Below, piece after piece: positions 1 to 8,153 of a stretch of 16,063 nucleotides of DNA (position 1 is the stretch's first letter; every line of letters starts with the position of its first letter). The notes beneath the pieces were generated by a model. The model made no database searches and was not told the origin of the DNA. It saw only the letters and a list, made by a program, of their open reading frames with translations. Origin of the DNA: JACVRM01 sp046262315 (lineage in GTDB: Bacteria > Actinomycetota > Thermoleophilia > Gaiellales > Gaiellaceae); assembly GCA_046262315.1 (NCBI GenBank), contig JBHEMZ010000019.1, forward strand, positions 1-16,063, read 5' to 3'. Both the position numbers and the translations under genes were made by a program.

Positions 1-58
1 ACAGCGGCTCGATCCGCTCCCACAACTCGTCCGACACAACCCACGGCGCAACAGCCAT
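1..58 (-). CDS. IS5-family transposase, N-terminal fragment cut by window edge
   Basis: Read on the minus strand, 19 codons are visible before the window ends, giving MAVAPWVVSDELWERIEPL. The VVSDELWERIEPL pattern is the typical N-terminus of IS5-family DDE transposases of actinobacteria. The ATG at 58 is preferred over the in-frame ATG at 64, because GGAGGG (complement of 65-70) lies 6 nt upstream of the former and directly abuts the latter. The catalytic DDE residues lie outside the window, so it cannot be said whether the gene is intact. The family call rests on a short match, but the motif is characteristic. Confidence 0.75.
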   Translation of the reverse strand, partial: MAVAPWVVSDELWERIEPL

Positions 59-121
59 CGGCATCCCTCCCAGCTTGACGACGGATACCGACGGCATTCG
101 GCTTCAGCGGGCAGGACCCTT
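1..121 (-). mobile_element. end of an IS5-type insertion sequence (boundary approximate)
   Basis: The transposase start at 58 implies that one IS terminus lies a short distance to its right. A plausible terminal inverted repeat, read on the minus strand, begins near 121 with AAGGGTCCTGCCCG (complement of 108-121). The other end is outside the window, so neither the inverted repeat nor a target duplication can be confirmed. The element would have landed about 17 bp beyond the stop codon of the neighbouring membrane protein gene, leaving that gene intact. Confidence 0.4.
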
Positions 122-137
122 CATTTCGGTTCGAGTT

Positions 138-1724
138 CTAACTGCGGCGCGCTCGCAGCCGCCGTCCGACACCACCGGCCGCACTCCGCGATCCAAGCGC
201 AAGCGACTCGACGGCGAGGTACCCGGCCAGGCCTGCGAGCGTCACGTCCTTCGGCGAGTCGTTGACCACCAGGGAGGTCGCGATCGCGGCCAGGAACGCG
301 ACCGGAAGCGCGGCGGTGCGTGCCGGGACGCGGGCGCGTAGGAGGCGCAGGGCGAGCAGGACGAAGACGCCGAGGGCCACCGCGATCGTGATCGCCGTGG
401 AGGCCTCCGCGGTCGCGCGCTCCCACGAGAGCTCCACGCGGTCGGCGAGGTCGCGTGCGAGCCCGCCCGGGCCCCCGTGCAGCGCCCGCGTCACGTGGCT
501 CGACGCTCCGGTGAGCGCATCGACCGCGACGAGTGCGAGCACGAGTGCGATGCCTGCGCCGGATGCTGCCGCCGCGGCCCGTCTGCCGGCGCCCGCAAGC
601 AGCGCCCCGAGGACGGCAAAGCCGACGCCGAGCACGACCGCGCCGCCGCCGTCGGCGCCGAAGCGGCTGCCGGCGATCGTGACGAAGGCGAGCGCCGCGA
701 CGAGCGCGAAGGCGATCGGTCGCCGCAGGAGGGCCGCCGCGGCGAGCACGGGCACGAGCAGCAGCGTCTCCAGCAGGTTCGTGATCCCGTAGAAGCGGGC
801 GTTCTGCGTCGGTCCCAGCGGTGAAAGCGCCACCCAGCGCTCGTCCACGAGGAACGAGAACAGGCAGAGGGCCGGCACGGCGGCGAGCAGTGCAGCCACG
901 GCCACTCGGCGCCGGACGAGCCGAGCGACCGGCAGCCCTGCGAGCGCGGCTGCGAGTAGCACCGCGAAGGCGAGCACGGGCGGCACGTCCACCGCGCCCA
1001 GGACGAGGTTCGCCAAGAGCAGCGCCCCGACGCCGAGCACCGCCGCGATACCCGAGACGACTGCGAGCGCGGCGACAGTTGCCTCCAGCCAGCTTGCCGT
1101 ACGCGAGCGCCATTCGTTGTTGTCGTGGATGCGGCGGTCGAGCGTGCGTAGCTTCCCGAGAGCGTCAGCGGACGGCTGCGAGCCGAGCGAGTCGTCGCGG
1201 CCGAGTGCAGTCGGCGCGATGTCGTCGATCGAGACGAGGCCCGGGATCCGCGTCGAATCCGACGTGAGCAGCCCCCGATATCCGCGCCCGATCACGACCA
1301 CCGGGTAGCGGCGATCGTTCGGCTGTTCGCCTCCTCGGGGCACCCCCAGGACGATTGCCGGCTCGGCGTGGCCGCGGCGCGCCGAGCCGCAGGGCGGAAG
1401 GTCACCGTCACGGCCTGGTTCGGCGAAGCGCACGTCGATCAGCGCCGGTCCGGACGGGACCGGATCACGGAGGGAGTTTCGTACCACGCCACGTTCGAGC
1501 ATTGCGATCGCGGCGCGCTCGCTCGTCTCCGGGCCGGCGCCCGGGACGAGTAAACCAACGGCAACGTGGAGGCGGGCAACCTCCTCCAGGGAACCGAGGG
1601 TCAATCCCCGGACGACGCAGACCTGAAATCGCTGCCCTAGCTCCGCTGCCTGCGCCTCGCCCACGAGGACAGCCACAAAGAGCCCTAGGATTGTGATGAC
1701 GCGGATGATCGCCGAACCGTACAA
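138..1724 (-). CDS. secreted-domain plus multi-TM integral membrane protein, function unknown
   Basis: This is a 528-residue protein. The chosen start is the TTG at 1724, because the frame upstream runs into the divergent gene and residues 1-26 from this TTG form a good signal peptide (IIRVITILGLFVAVLVG then AQA). Residues ~27-215 are a predicted extracytoplasmic domain; it contains YPVVVIGRGYRGLLTSDST followed by RIPGLVSIDDIAPTAL near 160-174. That layout resembles actinobacterial membrane proteins with a reduced alkaline-phosphatase-like outer domain, but no metal-binding site is evident. From ~213 to the end there are about ten hydrophobic helices separated by Arg-rich cytoplasmic loops. 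It is divergent from the GT-C-like gene at 1764, with a gap of only 39 bp. A role in cell-envelope or polysaccharide export is a guess from topology and neighbourhood. The start codon is uncertain. Confidence 0.7.
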   Translation of the reverse strand: MYGSAIIRVITILGLFVAVLVGEAQAAELGQRFQVCVVRGLTLGSLEEVARLHVAVGLLVPGAGPETSERAAIAMLERGVVRNSLRDPVPSGPALIDVRFAEPGRDGDLPPCGSARRGHAEPAIVLGVPRGGEQPNDRRYPVVVIGRGYRGLLTSDSTRIPGLVSIDDIAPTALGRDDSLGSQPSADALGKLRTLDRRIHDNNEWRSRTASWLEATVAALAVVSGIAAVLGVGALLLANLVLGAVDVPPVLAFAVLLAAALAGLPVARLVRRRVAVAALLAAVPALCLFSFLVDERWVALSPLGPTQNARFYGITNLLETLLLVPVLAAAALLRRPIAFALVAALAFVTIAGSRFGADGGGAVVLGVGFAVLGALLAGAGRRAAAAASGAGIALVLALVAVDALTGASSHVTRALHGGPGGLARDLADRVELSWERATAEASTAITIAVALGVFVLLALRLLRARVPARTAALPVAFLAAIATSLVVNDSPKDVTLAGLAGYLAVESLALGSRSAAGGVGRRLRARRS

Positions 1725-1763
1725 CCGGGCTCGCGCCCGACCTCGAAGCGCGCGAGAGAAGAC

Positions 1764-3389
1764 GTGACGGCGCAGGCGGCGCCGCTCGTCGCCGTGCGCC
1801 GGCGCGAGTGGCTGCTGGTCGGGCTGATCGCCTCGGCGGCCGCCGCGGCTCTCGCCCTCATCGGCCCGGACGGGGGCGACACGCCGGCACACCTTTACCG
1901 CACCTTCCTCGTCGACCAGGGCGTCTACCTGTGGGACAACCTCTGGTTCGCGGGCCAGTACCCGCTGGTCTCCTATTCGCTCCTGTACTACCTTCCGGCT
2001 GCGCTCGTCGGGAACGTGCCGGTCGTGATCGCCTCGGTGATCGCTTCGGCGGTCCTCTTCGAGCGAGTCTGCCGGCACGAGTGGGGTGACGCCGCGATGT
2101 GGCCCGCGCGCGTCTTCGCCGTGCTCGCGGCGGGACCGCTCTTTACCGGCACCTACAGCTACGCCGCCGGCTTCGCCACGCTGCTCGCCACGCTGGCTGC
2201 GCTCCAGAGCGGGCGGGTCTCGACTGCGGTCGGGTGCGCCGCCCTGACGCTCGGCTTCAGCCCGCTCGCGTTCGTCTTCCTGGCCCTGGTTCTCGCCGCC
2301 CTGGTGGTGGCGCGCCGGCCACTCGGGCGCAAGGCGGCGCTGTTCGGCGGCGGGCTGGTCGTCGCGATCACGATCGAAGTGACGGCCCTTCACCTGTTCC
2401 CGACCGGCGGCCGGTACCCCTTCCGGCTCTTCGAGCTCGCCGTGGTTCTGGTAGTCGCGGGCCTCGGGCTCGCCATCGCCTCGCGCGCGCCACGCGGAGG
2501 CGTGCTAGCCGCGCTCTTCGGGTGCTGGCTCGCCGCGTCGGTCTTGCTGTTCCTCGTGCCGGAGCCGGTGGGCGAGAACGTCACGCGCCTGCGCTCGATC
2601 GTTTTCCCGCTGATGTTGCTCACGGCGCTGCTCGCGCGTTTCCGCCCGCGTTCGCTCGTCGTGCTCGGCCTCGGATTCGCGCTCGCCTACAACGTCGTGC
2701 CCTACGCCGCGACCGTGCCGGCGCGTCTGGACGACACACGCGCTTCCCAGGAGGCATTCTGGGCGCCCGCGATCGGGTTCCTGCGGGAGCATCGGGCGCT
2801 GGAATTCCGGGTTGAGGTGGTCCCGACCTACGACCACTGGGAGTCGTACTGGGTGCCGCGCTCCGGCTTCGCGCTCGCGCGCGGGTGGTTCCGCCAGCAG
2901 GACCTCGCGGAAAACCGCGTGCTGTACCGGCAGCCACTCTCGCCTGCGGCGTATCGCGCCTGGCTGCGGCGCATGTCCATCCGCTACGTGCTGCTGCCGC
3001 GTGCACCGCTCGCGCAGAAGGGGGCGATCCGCGAGGCCCGTCTGCTCCGCTCGGGAGGAGCCGGTCTGCCGGTGGTCTTCCGCAGCACCGACTGGACGAT
3101 TTACCAGTTCCGCGACGCGCGCCCGCTGCTTACCGGTCCGGCCGAGGCGCGGGTCTGGGCATTCGCCCACGATCATGTCGCGGGCTGGGTCGGCGCCCGC
3201 GGTACGTACCGTCTCGGCGTTCGCCATATGCCCTACTGGCGCGTGCAGGGCCCCGTGTGCATCCAGCGGGCGCCCGACGGAATGACGTGGCTGCGCGCGC
3301 GCCGGCGCGGCGGTTTCGTGCTCACGCTTGACGGCGGGCCGGGAGCCCTCGTCCGCTCTCCGCTCCGCGCCGGCGGCGCCTGCTCGTAG
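1764..3389 (+). CDS. GT-C-like polytopic membrane protein (putative glycosyltransferase-type)
   Basis: This 541-residue protein starts at GTG 1764, preceded by a purine-rich AGAGAAG. A first transmembrane helix (residues ~14-33, EWLLVGLIASAAAAALALIG) is followed by GPDGGDTPAHLYRTFLVDQG. An acidic loop directly after TM1 is typical of GT-C membrane glycosyltransferases, which use polyprenyl-phosphate sugars outside the membrane. Around ten further hydrophobic segments extend to ~residue 315. The last ~220 residues are soluble, with a segment (YRAWLRRMSIRYVLLPR) like the C-terminal lobes of other such proteins. The next gene begins 11 bp after the stop, so the two are probably cotranscribed. 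A specific donor or acceptor cannot be named; it could equally be one of the uncharacterised actinobacterial membrane proteins sharing this topology. Confidence 0.72.
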   Translation: MTAQAAPLVAVRRREWLLVGLIASAAAAALALIGPDGGDTPAHLYRTFLVDQGVYLWDNLWFAGQYPLVSYSLLYYLPAALVGNVPVVIASVIASAVLFERVCRHEWGDAAMWPARVFAVLAAGPLFTGTYSYAAGFATLLATLAALQSGRVSTAVGCAALTLGFSPLAFVFLALVLAALVVARRPLGRKAALFGGGLVVAITIEVTALHLFPTGGRYPFRLFELAVVLVVAGLGLAIASRAPRGGVLAALFGCWLAASVLLFLVPEPVGENVTRLRSIVFPLMLLTALLARFRPRSLVVLGLGFALAYNVVPYAATVPARLDDTRASQEAFWAPAIGFLREHRALEFRVEVVPTYDHWESYWVPRSGFALARGWFRQQDLAENRVLYRQPLSPAAYRAWLRRMSIRYVLLPRAPLAQKGAIREARLLRSGGAGLPVVFRSTDWTIYQFRDARPLLTGPAEARVWAFAHDHVAGWVGARGTYRLGVRHMPYWRVQGPVCIQRAPDGMTWLRARRRGGFVLTLDGGPGALVRSPLRAGGACS

Positions 3390-3400
3390 GCGTCGAGCCG

Positions 3401-4963
3401 GTGCACGGTGCAGTCGCCGCTGGTCATCCGCTGACAGCCGAGGCGGGCGCGCAGGCGCTCGAGGCCGGGGGGAACGCCGTGGACGCATGCCTCGCGGCCG
3501 CGTTCGTCTCCTGGGTGGCGGAGAGCCCGCTGACAGGCCCGGGCGGCGGCGGCTTCCTGCTCGTCCACCGTGCGGGGGAGCGCGACGCTCAGCTCCTCGA
3601 CTTCTTCGTGACGATCCCGGGGCGCGGCCTCTCCTCCTCCGCCCCGCGCGGAGAGATGGAGTCGATCGACGTCGTCTTCGGGGCCGGGTCGACGACGCAG
3701 GTCTTCCACATCGGACACGCCGCGTGCGCCGTCCCGGGAACGTTCGCAGGGCTCGAGAGTGCTCACCGTGCCTACGCGACCCTGCCGTGGCGAGACCTGG
3801 TGCAGCCGGCCGTCGACCTCGCCCGGAACGGGATCGAGCTCACTCCGGCGCAGGCGTACTTGCACGCGATTCTCGACGTGATACTGCGCTCGCACGACGA
3901 GGGGCGCGAGGTGTACTCGCTCGGCGGCTCGCGGCTCGCCGCAGGCGACCGGCTTGTGCTTACCGATCTCGCCGCCACGCTGGAGCGCATCGCCGACGAG
4001 GGGTCCCGGACCTTCTACCGGGGCGAGCTCGGGCGGGCAGTGGCCGAGCACGTGCGAGGGGGAGGAGGAACCCTCACGGAAGAAGACCTGCGTGCGTATC
4101 GCGTCGTGCGCCGGCGGCCCGTGCGCGTCGAGTTCGACGGCCACGAGTTCCTGTCGAATCCGCCGCCGTCGTCGGGTGGTGTCCTGATCGGCTACGGGTT
4201 GCGGCTCCTCGACCGGCTGCCGCAGGGCGAGGCGAGCGCCGCAGAGGCGATGGCCGAGGTCGTCGAGGTGATGCGCGAGCAGGCTCGGGTCAGGGACGCA
4301 CGCTTCGCCGAGGACCTCTACCGGGGGGGCCTGGCGCGGCGCCTCTACCGCGAGTGTGCGGTGGCGGCTGCGCTGGCGCGTATGGGCCGGTCCGAGCCTC
4401 GGACGGAGTCGGCGGCGTCGCCGAACACGACCCACATCTCGGTCGTGGACCGCCAGGGCAACGCCGCCTCGCTCACCGCCTCGATCGGGTCGGGTTCCGG
4501 GGTCGTCGTCCCGGGCACCGGCATCCACCTGAACAACATGCTGGGCGAGTACGACCTGAACCCGCCCGGCGCCACTCAGCGCGCCGGCCTGCGGCTCACG
4601 AGCATGATGGCGCCCTCGCTCGCGCTCGCCGGCGGACGGCCGCGGCTCGTCGTGGGCAGCGCCGGCTCCGTACGGCTGCGCGGCGCGATCCTGCAGGTGG
4701 CGGTCAACGTGCTCCGTCACGGCATGCCCGTGGAAGAGGCAATCGCGCATCCGCGCCTGCACGCCGACGCCGAGCATGTTCACGTCGAGGGTGGAGCCGA
4801 CCGCGCGGAGGTCGACGGGTTGGCGGCGCTCGGTTACGACATCGTGCGCTGGCGGCGGCGCAACCTGTTCTTCGGCGGGGTGGCGGCTGTTGAGCTGGCT
4901 CCGGACGGGAGCCTGCGAGCCGCGGGCGACCCGCGCCGCGGCGGCCACGGCGTGGTCGTATGA
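3401..4963 (+). CDS. ggt: gamma-glutamyltransferase family protein (Ntn hydrolase)
   Basis: This 520-residue protein belongs to the family that cleaves gamma-glutamyl bonds (glutathione and related compounds) and transfers the glutamyl group to water or amino acids. The N-terminus enters the fold at once (VAAGHPLTAEAGAQALEAGGNAVDA), with GPGGGGF near residues 46-52. The autoprocessing site is NTTHISVVD, giving Thr343 as predicted nucleophile and N-terminus of the small subunit. Downstream are the conserved GIHLNNMLGEYDLNP, TSMMAPSLAL and GSAGSVRLRGAILQ (the oxyanion-loop region, GSGGS-like rather than the GSPGG of E. coli). There is no signal peptide, so it is probably cytoplasmic, unlike the classical periplasmic enzyme. 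The GTG start at 3401 lies 11 bp after the upstream gene, and its TGA overlaps the next ATG (ATGA). True substrate is unknown: the family also includes cephalosporin acylases and other hydrolases. Confidence 0.9.
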   Translation: MHGAVAAGHPLTAEAGAQALEAGGNAVDACLAAAFVSWVAESPLTGPGGGGFLLVHRAGERDAQLLDFFVTIPGRGLSSSAPRGEMESIDVVFGAGSTTQVFHIGHAACAVPGTFAGLESAHRAYATLPWRDLVQPAVDLARNGIELTPAQAYLHAILDVILRSHDEGREVYSLGGSRLAAGDRLVLTDLAATLERIADEGSRTFYRGELGRAVAEHVRGGGGTLTEEDLRAYRVVRRRPVRVEFDGHEFLSNPPPSSGGVLIGYGLRLLDRLPQGEASAAEAMAEVVEVMREQARVRDARFAEDLYRGGLARRLYRECAVAAALARMGRSEPRTESAASPNTTHISVVDRQGNAASLTASIGSGSGVVVPGTGIHLNNMLGEYDLNPPGATQRAGLRLTSMMAPSLALAGGRPRLVVGSAGSVRLRGAILQVAVNVLRHGMPVEEAIAHPRLHADAEHVHVEGGADRAEVDGLAALGYDIVRWRRRNLFFGGVAAVELAPDGSLRAAGDPRRGGHGVVV

Positions 4964-6618
4964 GCGCACCCGCAATCCGGCACGCGACCCCGCGCGACGC
5001 GGCGGCGCTCGCGGCGCTGGGGCAGGCGGTCGCCGCCGAGCCCGAAGGCTGGCTGCTCGCGGATCGCTGGCGAAGCGCCCGCGGAGAGCGCCGCCACCTG
5101 CGGTCCGTGGAGCGAGACAGCTCGGTCGCCGTGCTCGTGGCCGAGGGCCCGGGCGGGGTCGTCGGCAGGCTGTCGATCGTCCGGGGTAGCTGCCGCGAGG
5201 ACGCGCATGTCGCCGAGCTCGGCCTGATGGTGGACGCGGACTGGCGACGGCGGGGAATCGGCGGCGGCCTCCTGGACCACGCAGTCGAGTGGGCGCGTGC
5301 GAACGGGGTTCGCAAGCTAATTTTGCGGGTGTTCGCGCACAACGACTCGGCGATCGCGCTCTATGAAGCCGCCGGTTTCCGGCGCGAGGGCGTCCAGCGC
5401 GCCCCCGCTCACTGCGGCGATGTGGAGCTCGTGCTCATGGCTCTCGCGCTCGGGGATAAACTCGCCGCCGTGTCGGGGAGCCTCGCTGAGATCGCCGACA
5501 GCTTCTTCCGGCCCGCGGTCAACGACCTCGTTCCCTACGAGCCGGGGAAGCCGGTGGAAGAGGTGCAGCGTGAGCTCGGGCTCGAGCGGGTGGTCAAGCT
5601 CGCGTCCAACGAGGGGCCGCACGGGCCGTTCCCCGCGGCGCTCGAGGCGATCGAGCGCAGCGCGGGTGAACTGAACCGCTACCCGGACGGGGGCGCGTAC
5701 CGCCTGCGTGAGGCGCTCGCGGAGCGACACGACTTGCGCCTCGAGGAGGTGGTCGTGGGCGCGGGCTCGGACGGGCTCGTCGACTGCCTCTCTCAGGCCG
5801 CCCTTGACCCCGGCGACGAGATTGTCTGCGGCTGGCCGTCGTTTCCCAGCTACGTAATCGACGCTCTCAAGCTCGGTGGGGTGCCAAGGCGAGTCCCGCT
5901 GCGCGACGGCCGCTACAACCTCGAGGCGATGCTCGGCGAGATCGGCCCGCGCACGAAGCTCGTCTACGTCTGCCACCCGAACAACCCGACGGGGACGATG
6001 AACGGCCGCGCCGAGCTCGACGCCTACTTCGAGCGCGTCCCCGAGCACGTGCTCACGGTTCTCGACCAGGCCTACTTCGAGTACATCGGCGATCCGGACT
6101 ACGCGGACGGGCTCGACTACCTGAGGCAGGGACGCCGCGTTGTCGTCTTGCGCACGTTCTCGAAGATTTACGGCCTCGCGGGGCTGCGGGTGGGTTACGC
6201 GCTCGCGCCGGCTGCGGTCGCGACGGCGCTCATCAAGACGCGGCGCGCCTTCGACATCACGTCGCCGGCGCAGGCCGCGGCGCTTGCGAGCCTGGATGAC
6301 GCGGACGAGCTCGCGCGCCGCCAGAGCGAGAACGCAGTTGGGCGCGAGCAGCTCGAGGAAGTCTTCAGCGAGCACGGCCTCGAGCCGGCGGGGCCGGCGG
6401 TCGCGAACTTCCTGTTCGCCGAGGTGGGCGAGGACGCGCGGCCGCTCTTCGAGGCGCTGCTCCGTGAAGGCGTGATCGTTCGGCCAGCTGCCGGCTTCGG
6501 CGCCCCAGGAGCGATCCGCGTGACGGTTGGCACGCATGATGAGAACACGTTTTTCGGCGAGGCGCTCGGGCGCGTGCTGGCCGCCCATTCCGGCCGAGAC
6601 GCGCTAGCATCGGCCTAA
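4960..6618 (+). CDS. GNAT acetyltransferase fused to HisC-type aminotransferase
   Basis: A single 552-codon ORF holds two enzymes. Residues ~4-165 are a GNAT N-acetyltransferase: acetyl-CoA loop RRRGIGGGLL near 108-117, then the C-terminal NDSAIALYEAAGFRREG. Residues ~175-545 are a class I/II PLP aminotransferase of the HisC (histidinol-phosphate) group: KLASNEGPHGPFP near the start, NRYPDGGAYRLREAL, CHPNNPTGTM and the Schiff-base motif RTFSKIYGLAGLRVGYA with Lys402. HisC proteins are usually 350-370 residues, so the second part is full length. No stop or clear second ribosome site separates the halves, although an ATG sits near the junction (LVLMALALGDK). It overlaps ggt by 4 bp, so translation is probably coupled. 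Histidine biosynthesis is not certain: close relatives act on phenylalanine/tyrosine precursors, and no other his genes are nearby. Confidence 0.85.
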   Translation: MSAPAIRHATPRDAAALAALGQAVAAEPEGWLLADRWRSARGERRHLRSVERDSSVAVLVAEGPGGVVGRLSIVRGSCREDAHVAELGLMVDADWRRRGIGGGLLDHAVEWARANGVRKLILRVFAHNDSAIALYEAAGFRREGVQRAPAHCGDVELVLMALALGDKLAAVSGSLAEIADSFFRPAVNDLVPYEPGKPVEEVQRELGLERVVKLASNEGPHGPFPAALEAIERSAGELNRYPDGGAYRLREALAERHDLRLEEVVVGAGSDGLVDCLSQAALDPGDEIVCGWPSFPSYVIDALKLGGVPRRVPLRDGRYNLEAMLGEIGPRTKLVYVCHPNNPTGTMNGRAELDAYFERVPEHVLTVLDQAYFEYIGDPDYADGLDYLRQGRRVVVLRTFSKIYGLAGLRVGYALAPAAVATALIKTRRAFDITSPAQAAALASLDDADELARRQSENAVGREQLEEVFSEHGLEPAGPAVANFLFAEVGEDARPLFEALLREGVIVRPAAGFGAPGAIRVTVGTHDENTFFGEALGRVLAAHSGRDALASA

Positions 6619-6619
6619 G

Positions 6620-6683
6620 CCGGCCCGCTCCCTCTGCGGCCTCGATCAACTTCGACGGCTACGAATCGAGGTGGGCGGGCCGG
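6620..6683 (+). terminator. large stem-loop after the GNAT-HisC gene, probable terminator
   Basis: Starting 2 nt after the TAA stop, CCGGCCCGC (6620-6628) pairs perfectly with GCGGGCCGG (6675-6683). Inside it, CCTCGAT (6640-6646) pairs with ATCGAGG (6665-6671). No T-run follows, as is common for actinobacterial terminators. The position right after the last gene of the run supports transcription termination, but mRNA stabilisation is also possible. Confidence 0.55.
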
Positions 6684-6913
6684 ACGTCCTTCAGCGGCGG
6701 CTGATCCGGATCGACATCCTGGCCGTGCGGAACGAGTCGCAGGGACACCCCCTCGGACGTGCCCGGGGCCGGCCGTGCCCTGCTCGCCGTAGGGCCGGGC
6801 GATCCTCCCTTGCGGACGGGTCCAAGGGACTGTCCCTGAGCCATGTCCGGCCGGGACGCGGCCGGTCGGGACACGCCTGGGGCGGCCGCCACGCGTGCTG
6901 TTAGCGTGGCCGG
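6684..6913. other. intergenic region with clustered short dyads
   Basis: I see no convincing gene in this gap. It carries several GGAC/GTCC dyads: GGACGGGTCC (6814-6823), the 13-nt perfect palindrome AGGGACTGTCCCT (6825-6837), and GTCCGGCCGGGAC shortly after. These could be operators for the MFS gene or a dispersed repeat. A short minus-strand frame ending near 6659 has high third-position GC over its last ~30 codons, but its end lies inside the preceding hairpin and it has no well-spaced ribosome site, so I do not call it. Confidence 0.4.
6902..6907 (+). promoter_or_regulatory. -10-like box TAGCGT for a leaderless MFS transcript
   Basis: TAGCGT fits the TANNNT consensus and ends 6 nt before the GTG at 6914, so transcription would begin at or very near the start codon. 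No Shine-Dalgarno sequence is visible before this gene. The same arrangement occurs before the genes at 8154 and 11194. Confidence 0.45.
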
Positions 6914-8143
6914 GTGGAGCTCGCGCTCGGCCGCCGCCTCGAGCTGCTCGGCCGTGTGCCGGCTTTCCGCCTGCTCTTCGGAGCGACGCTCGCCTCCGGC
7001 CTCGGAACCTGGCTCGCCTACGTCGCGCTACTCGTCGACGTTTTCGACCGCACGGACTCGAGCGTCTGGGTCAGCGCGGTGCTCGCCGCCGACTTCTTGC
7101 CGCTCGTCGCGGTGGGGCTGCTGCTCGCTCCCGTCGTCGACCGCTTCTCGCGCAAGCGGCTGATGATCGCCGCCGACCTCGTCCGCGCTGCCGTCTTCGT
7201 CGCCATAGCCTTCGCCGACGACCCGGCGACGATCGTCGCACTCGCAACGGTTGCGGGCTTCGCCACCGGGTTCTTTCGACCCGCCCTGTACGCCGGCGTG
7301 CCGAACCTGGTCGAGGAGGAGGACCTGCCGCAGGCAAACTCGCTCCTCCAGGCGATCGAAAACCTGACGTGGATGCTGACGCCGCCGCTCGCAGGCATTC
7401 TCGTGAGCGCCTGGGGGCCGGAGCCGGTCTACTGGCTGAACGCCGCGTCGTTCGGCGCCTCGGCCGTCCTGCTGGCGGGCATCCCGGGGCGTCTCCTGCA
7501 GGCGGGACGCGCGGCGAGTCGGGGTCACGTGCAGGATCTGCTCGACGGCGTGCGCCTGGTGCTTCGCTCGCGGCCGCTGCTGACCGTCTTCGTCGCCTGG
7601 AACGTCTTCTTCATCGCCATCGCCGGGATCAACGTGGCAGAGATCGCCCTCGCCAAGGAGGCGCTCGACGCCGGTGACTTCGGCTACGGCCTGCTCGTGG
7701 GCGCGACGGGTCTCGGGCTCGTGCTCGGCAGCTACTTCGCAGGCACGATGCTCGAGCGCTGGGAGACGTCGCGCGTTTACGGCGGGAGCATTGCGCTGAT
7801 CGCGGTGGGCGTCGCCCTCGGGGCCATCTCGCCGAGCATCTGGCTGACCGCCGCGCTCGTCGTCGGCGTGGGGCTCGGGAACGGCGCGGCGGTCGTATGC
7901 AACGCCCTCCTCGTGCAGCGCGGCGCGCCAGACGAGCTGCGCGGGCGTGTCTTCACCGTGCTGATGAGCTCGAACTACGCCCTGCTTGGACTCGGGATGG
8001 CCGCCTCCGGCCCGCTCACGGACGAAGTAGGCCCGCGCTGGGTATGGGGCATCTCGGCCACCATCGCAGGTATCGCCGCCGTCCTCGGCTACCTGCTCGT
8101 GCCGCGCGGCCGCCTCGGCGCGCCCGAGCACGCGTCCCACTAG
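6914..8143 (+). CDS. MFS transporter, drug/siderophore-efflux type
   Basis: This 409-residue protein has the size and hydrophobic pattern of a 12-helix major facilitator. Residues ~10-30 (GRVPAFRLLFGATLASGLGT) and the A-type loop VVDRFSRKRLMIAADLVRA between helices 2 and 3 are characteristic of the MefA/EntS-like efflux branch, as are FATGFFRPALYAGVPNLV and LPQANSLLQAIENLTWMLTPPLAG in the N-half. The C-half contains GLLVGATGLGLVLGSYFAG and DELRGRVFTVL. It would export small hydrophobic compounds by proton antiport across the inner membrane; the substrate cannot be told from sequence. Start chosen at GTG 6914, which gives a typical N-terminus. meaB begins 10 bp after its stop, but no functional link to MeaB is obvious. 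Confidence 0.9.
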   Translation: MELALGRRLELLGRVPAFRLLFGATLASGLGTWLAYVALLVDVFDRTDSSVWVSAVLAADFLPLVAVGLLLAPVVDRFSRKRLMIAADLVRAAVFVAIAFADDPATIVALATVAGFATGFFRPALYAGVPNLVEEEDLPQANSLLQAIENLTWMLTPPLAGILVSAWGPEPVYWLNAASFGASAVLLAGIPGRLLQAGRAASRGHVQDLLDGVRLVLRSRPLLTVFVAWNVFFIAIAGINVAEIALAKEALDAGDFGYGLLVGATGLGLVLGSYFAGTMLERWETSRVYGGSIALIAVGVALGAISPSIWLTAALVVGVGLGNGAAVVCNALLVQRGAPDELRGRVFTVLMSSNYALLGLGMAASGPLTDEVGPRWVWGISATIAGIAAVLGYLLVPRGRLGAPEHASH

Positions 8144-8146
8144 CCT
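8141..8146 (+). promoter_or_regulatory. -10-like box TAGCCT for a leaderless meaB transcript
   Basis: TAGCCT matches TANNNT and lies 7 nt before the GTG at 8154. It overlaps the TAG stop of the MFS gene, so meaB may have its own start-proximal promoter in addition to readthrough from upstream. Confidence 0.35.
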
Positions 8147-8153
8147 TCCGCGC

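Noticed and set aside
1725..2393. Extending the minus-strand membrane protein upstream to 2393
   Set aside because: The extra residues are charged, low-complexity and antisense to the GT-C-like gene; the signal peptide just after the TTG at 1724 fits a real N-terminus.
6659..6892. Minus-strand frame of 77 codons in the gap before the MFS gene
   Set aside because: The last ~30 codons have high third-position GC, but the frame ends inside the terminator-like stem, includes the dyad cluster and has no well-spaced ribosome site; the evidence does not favour a gene.
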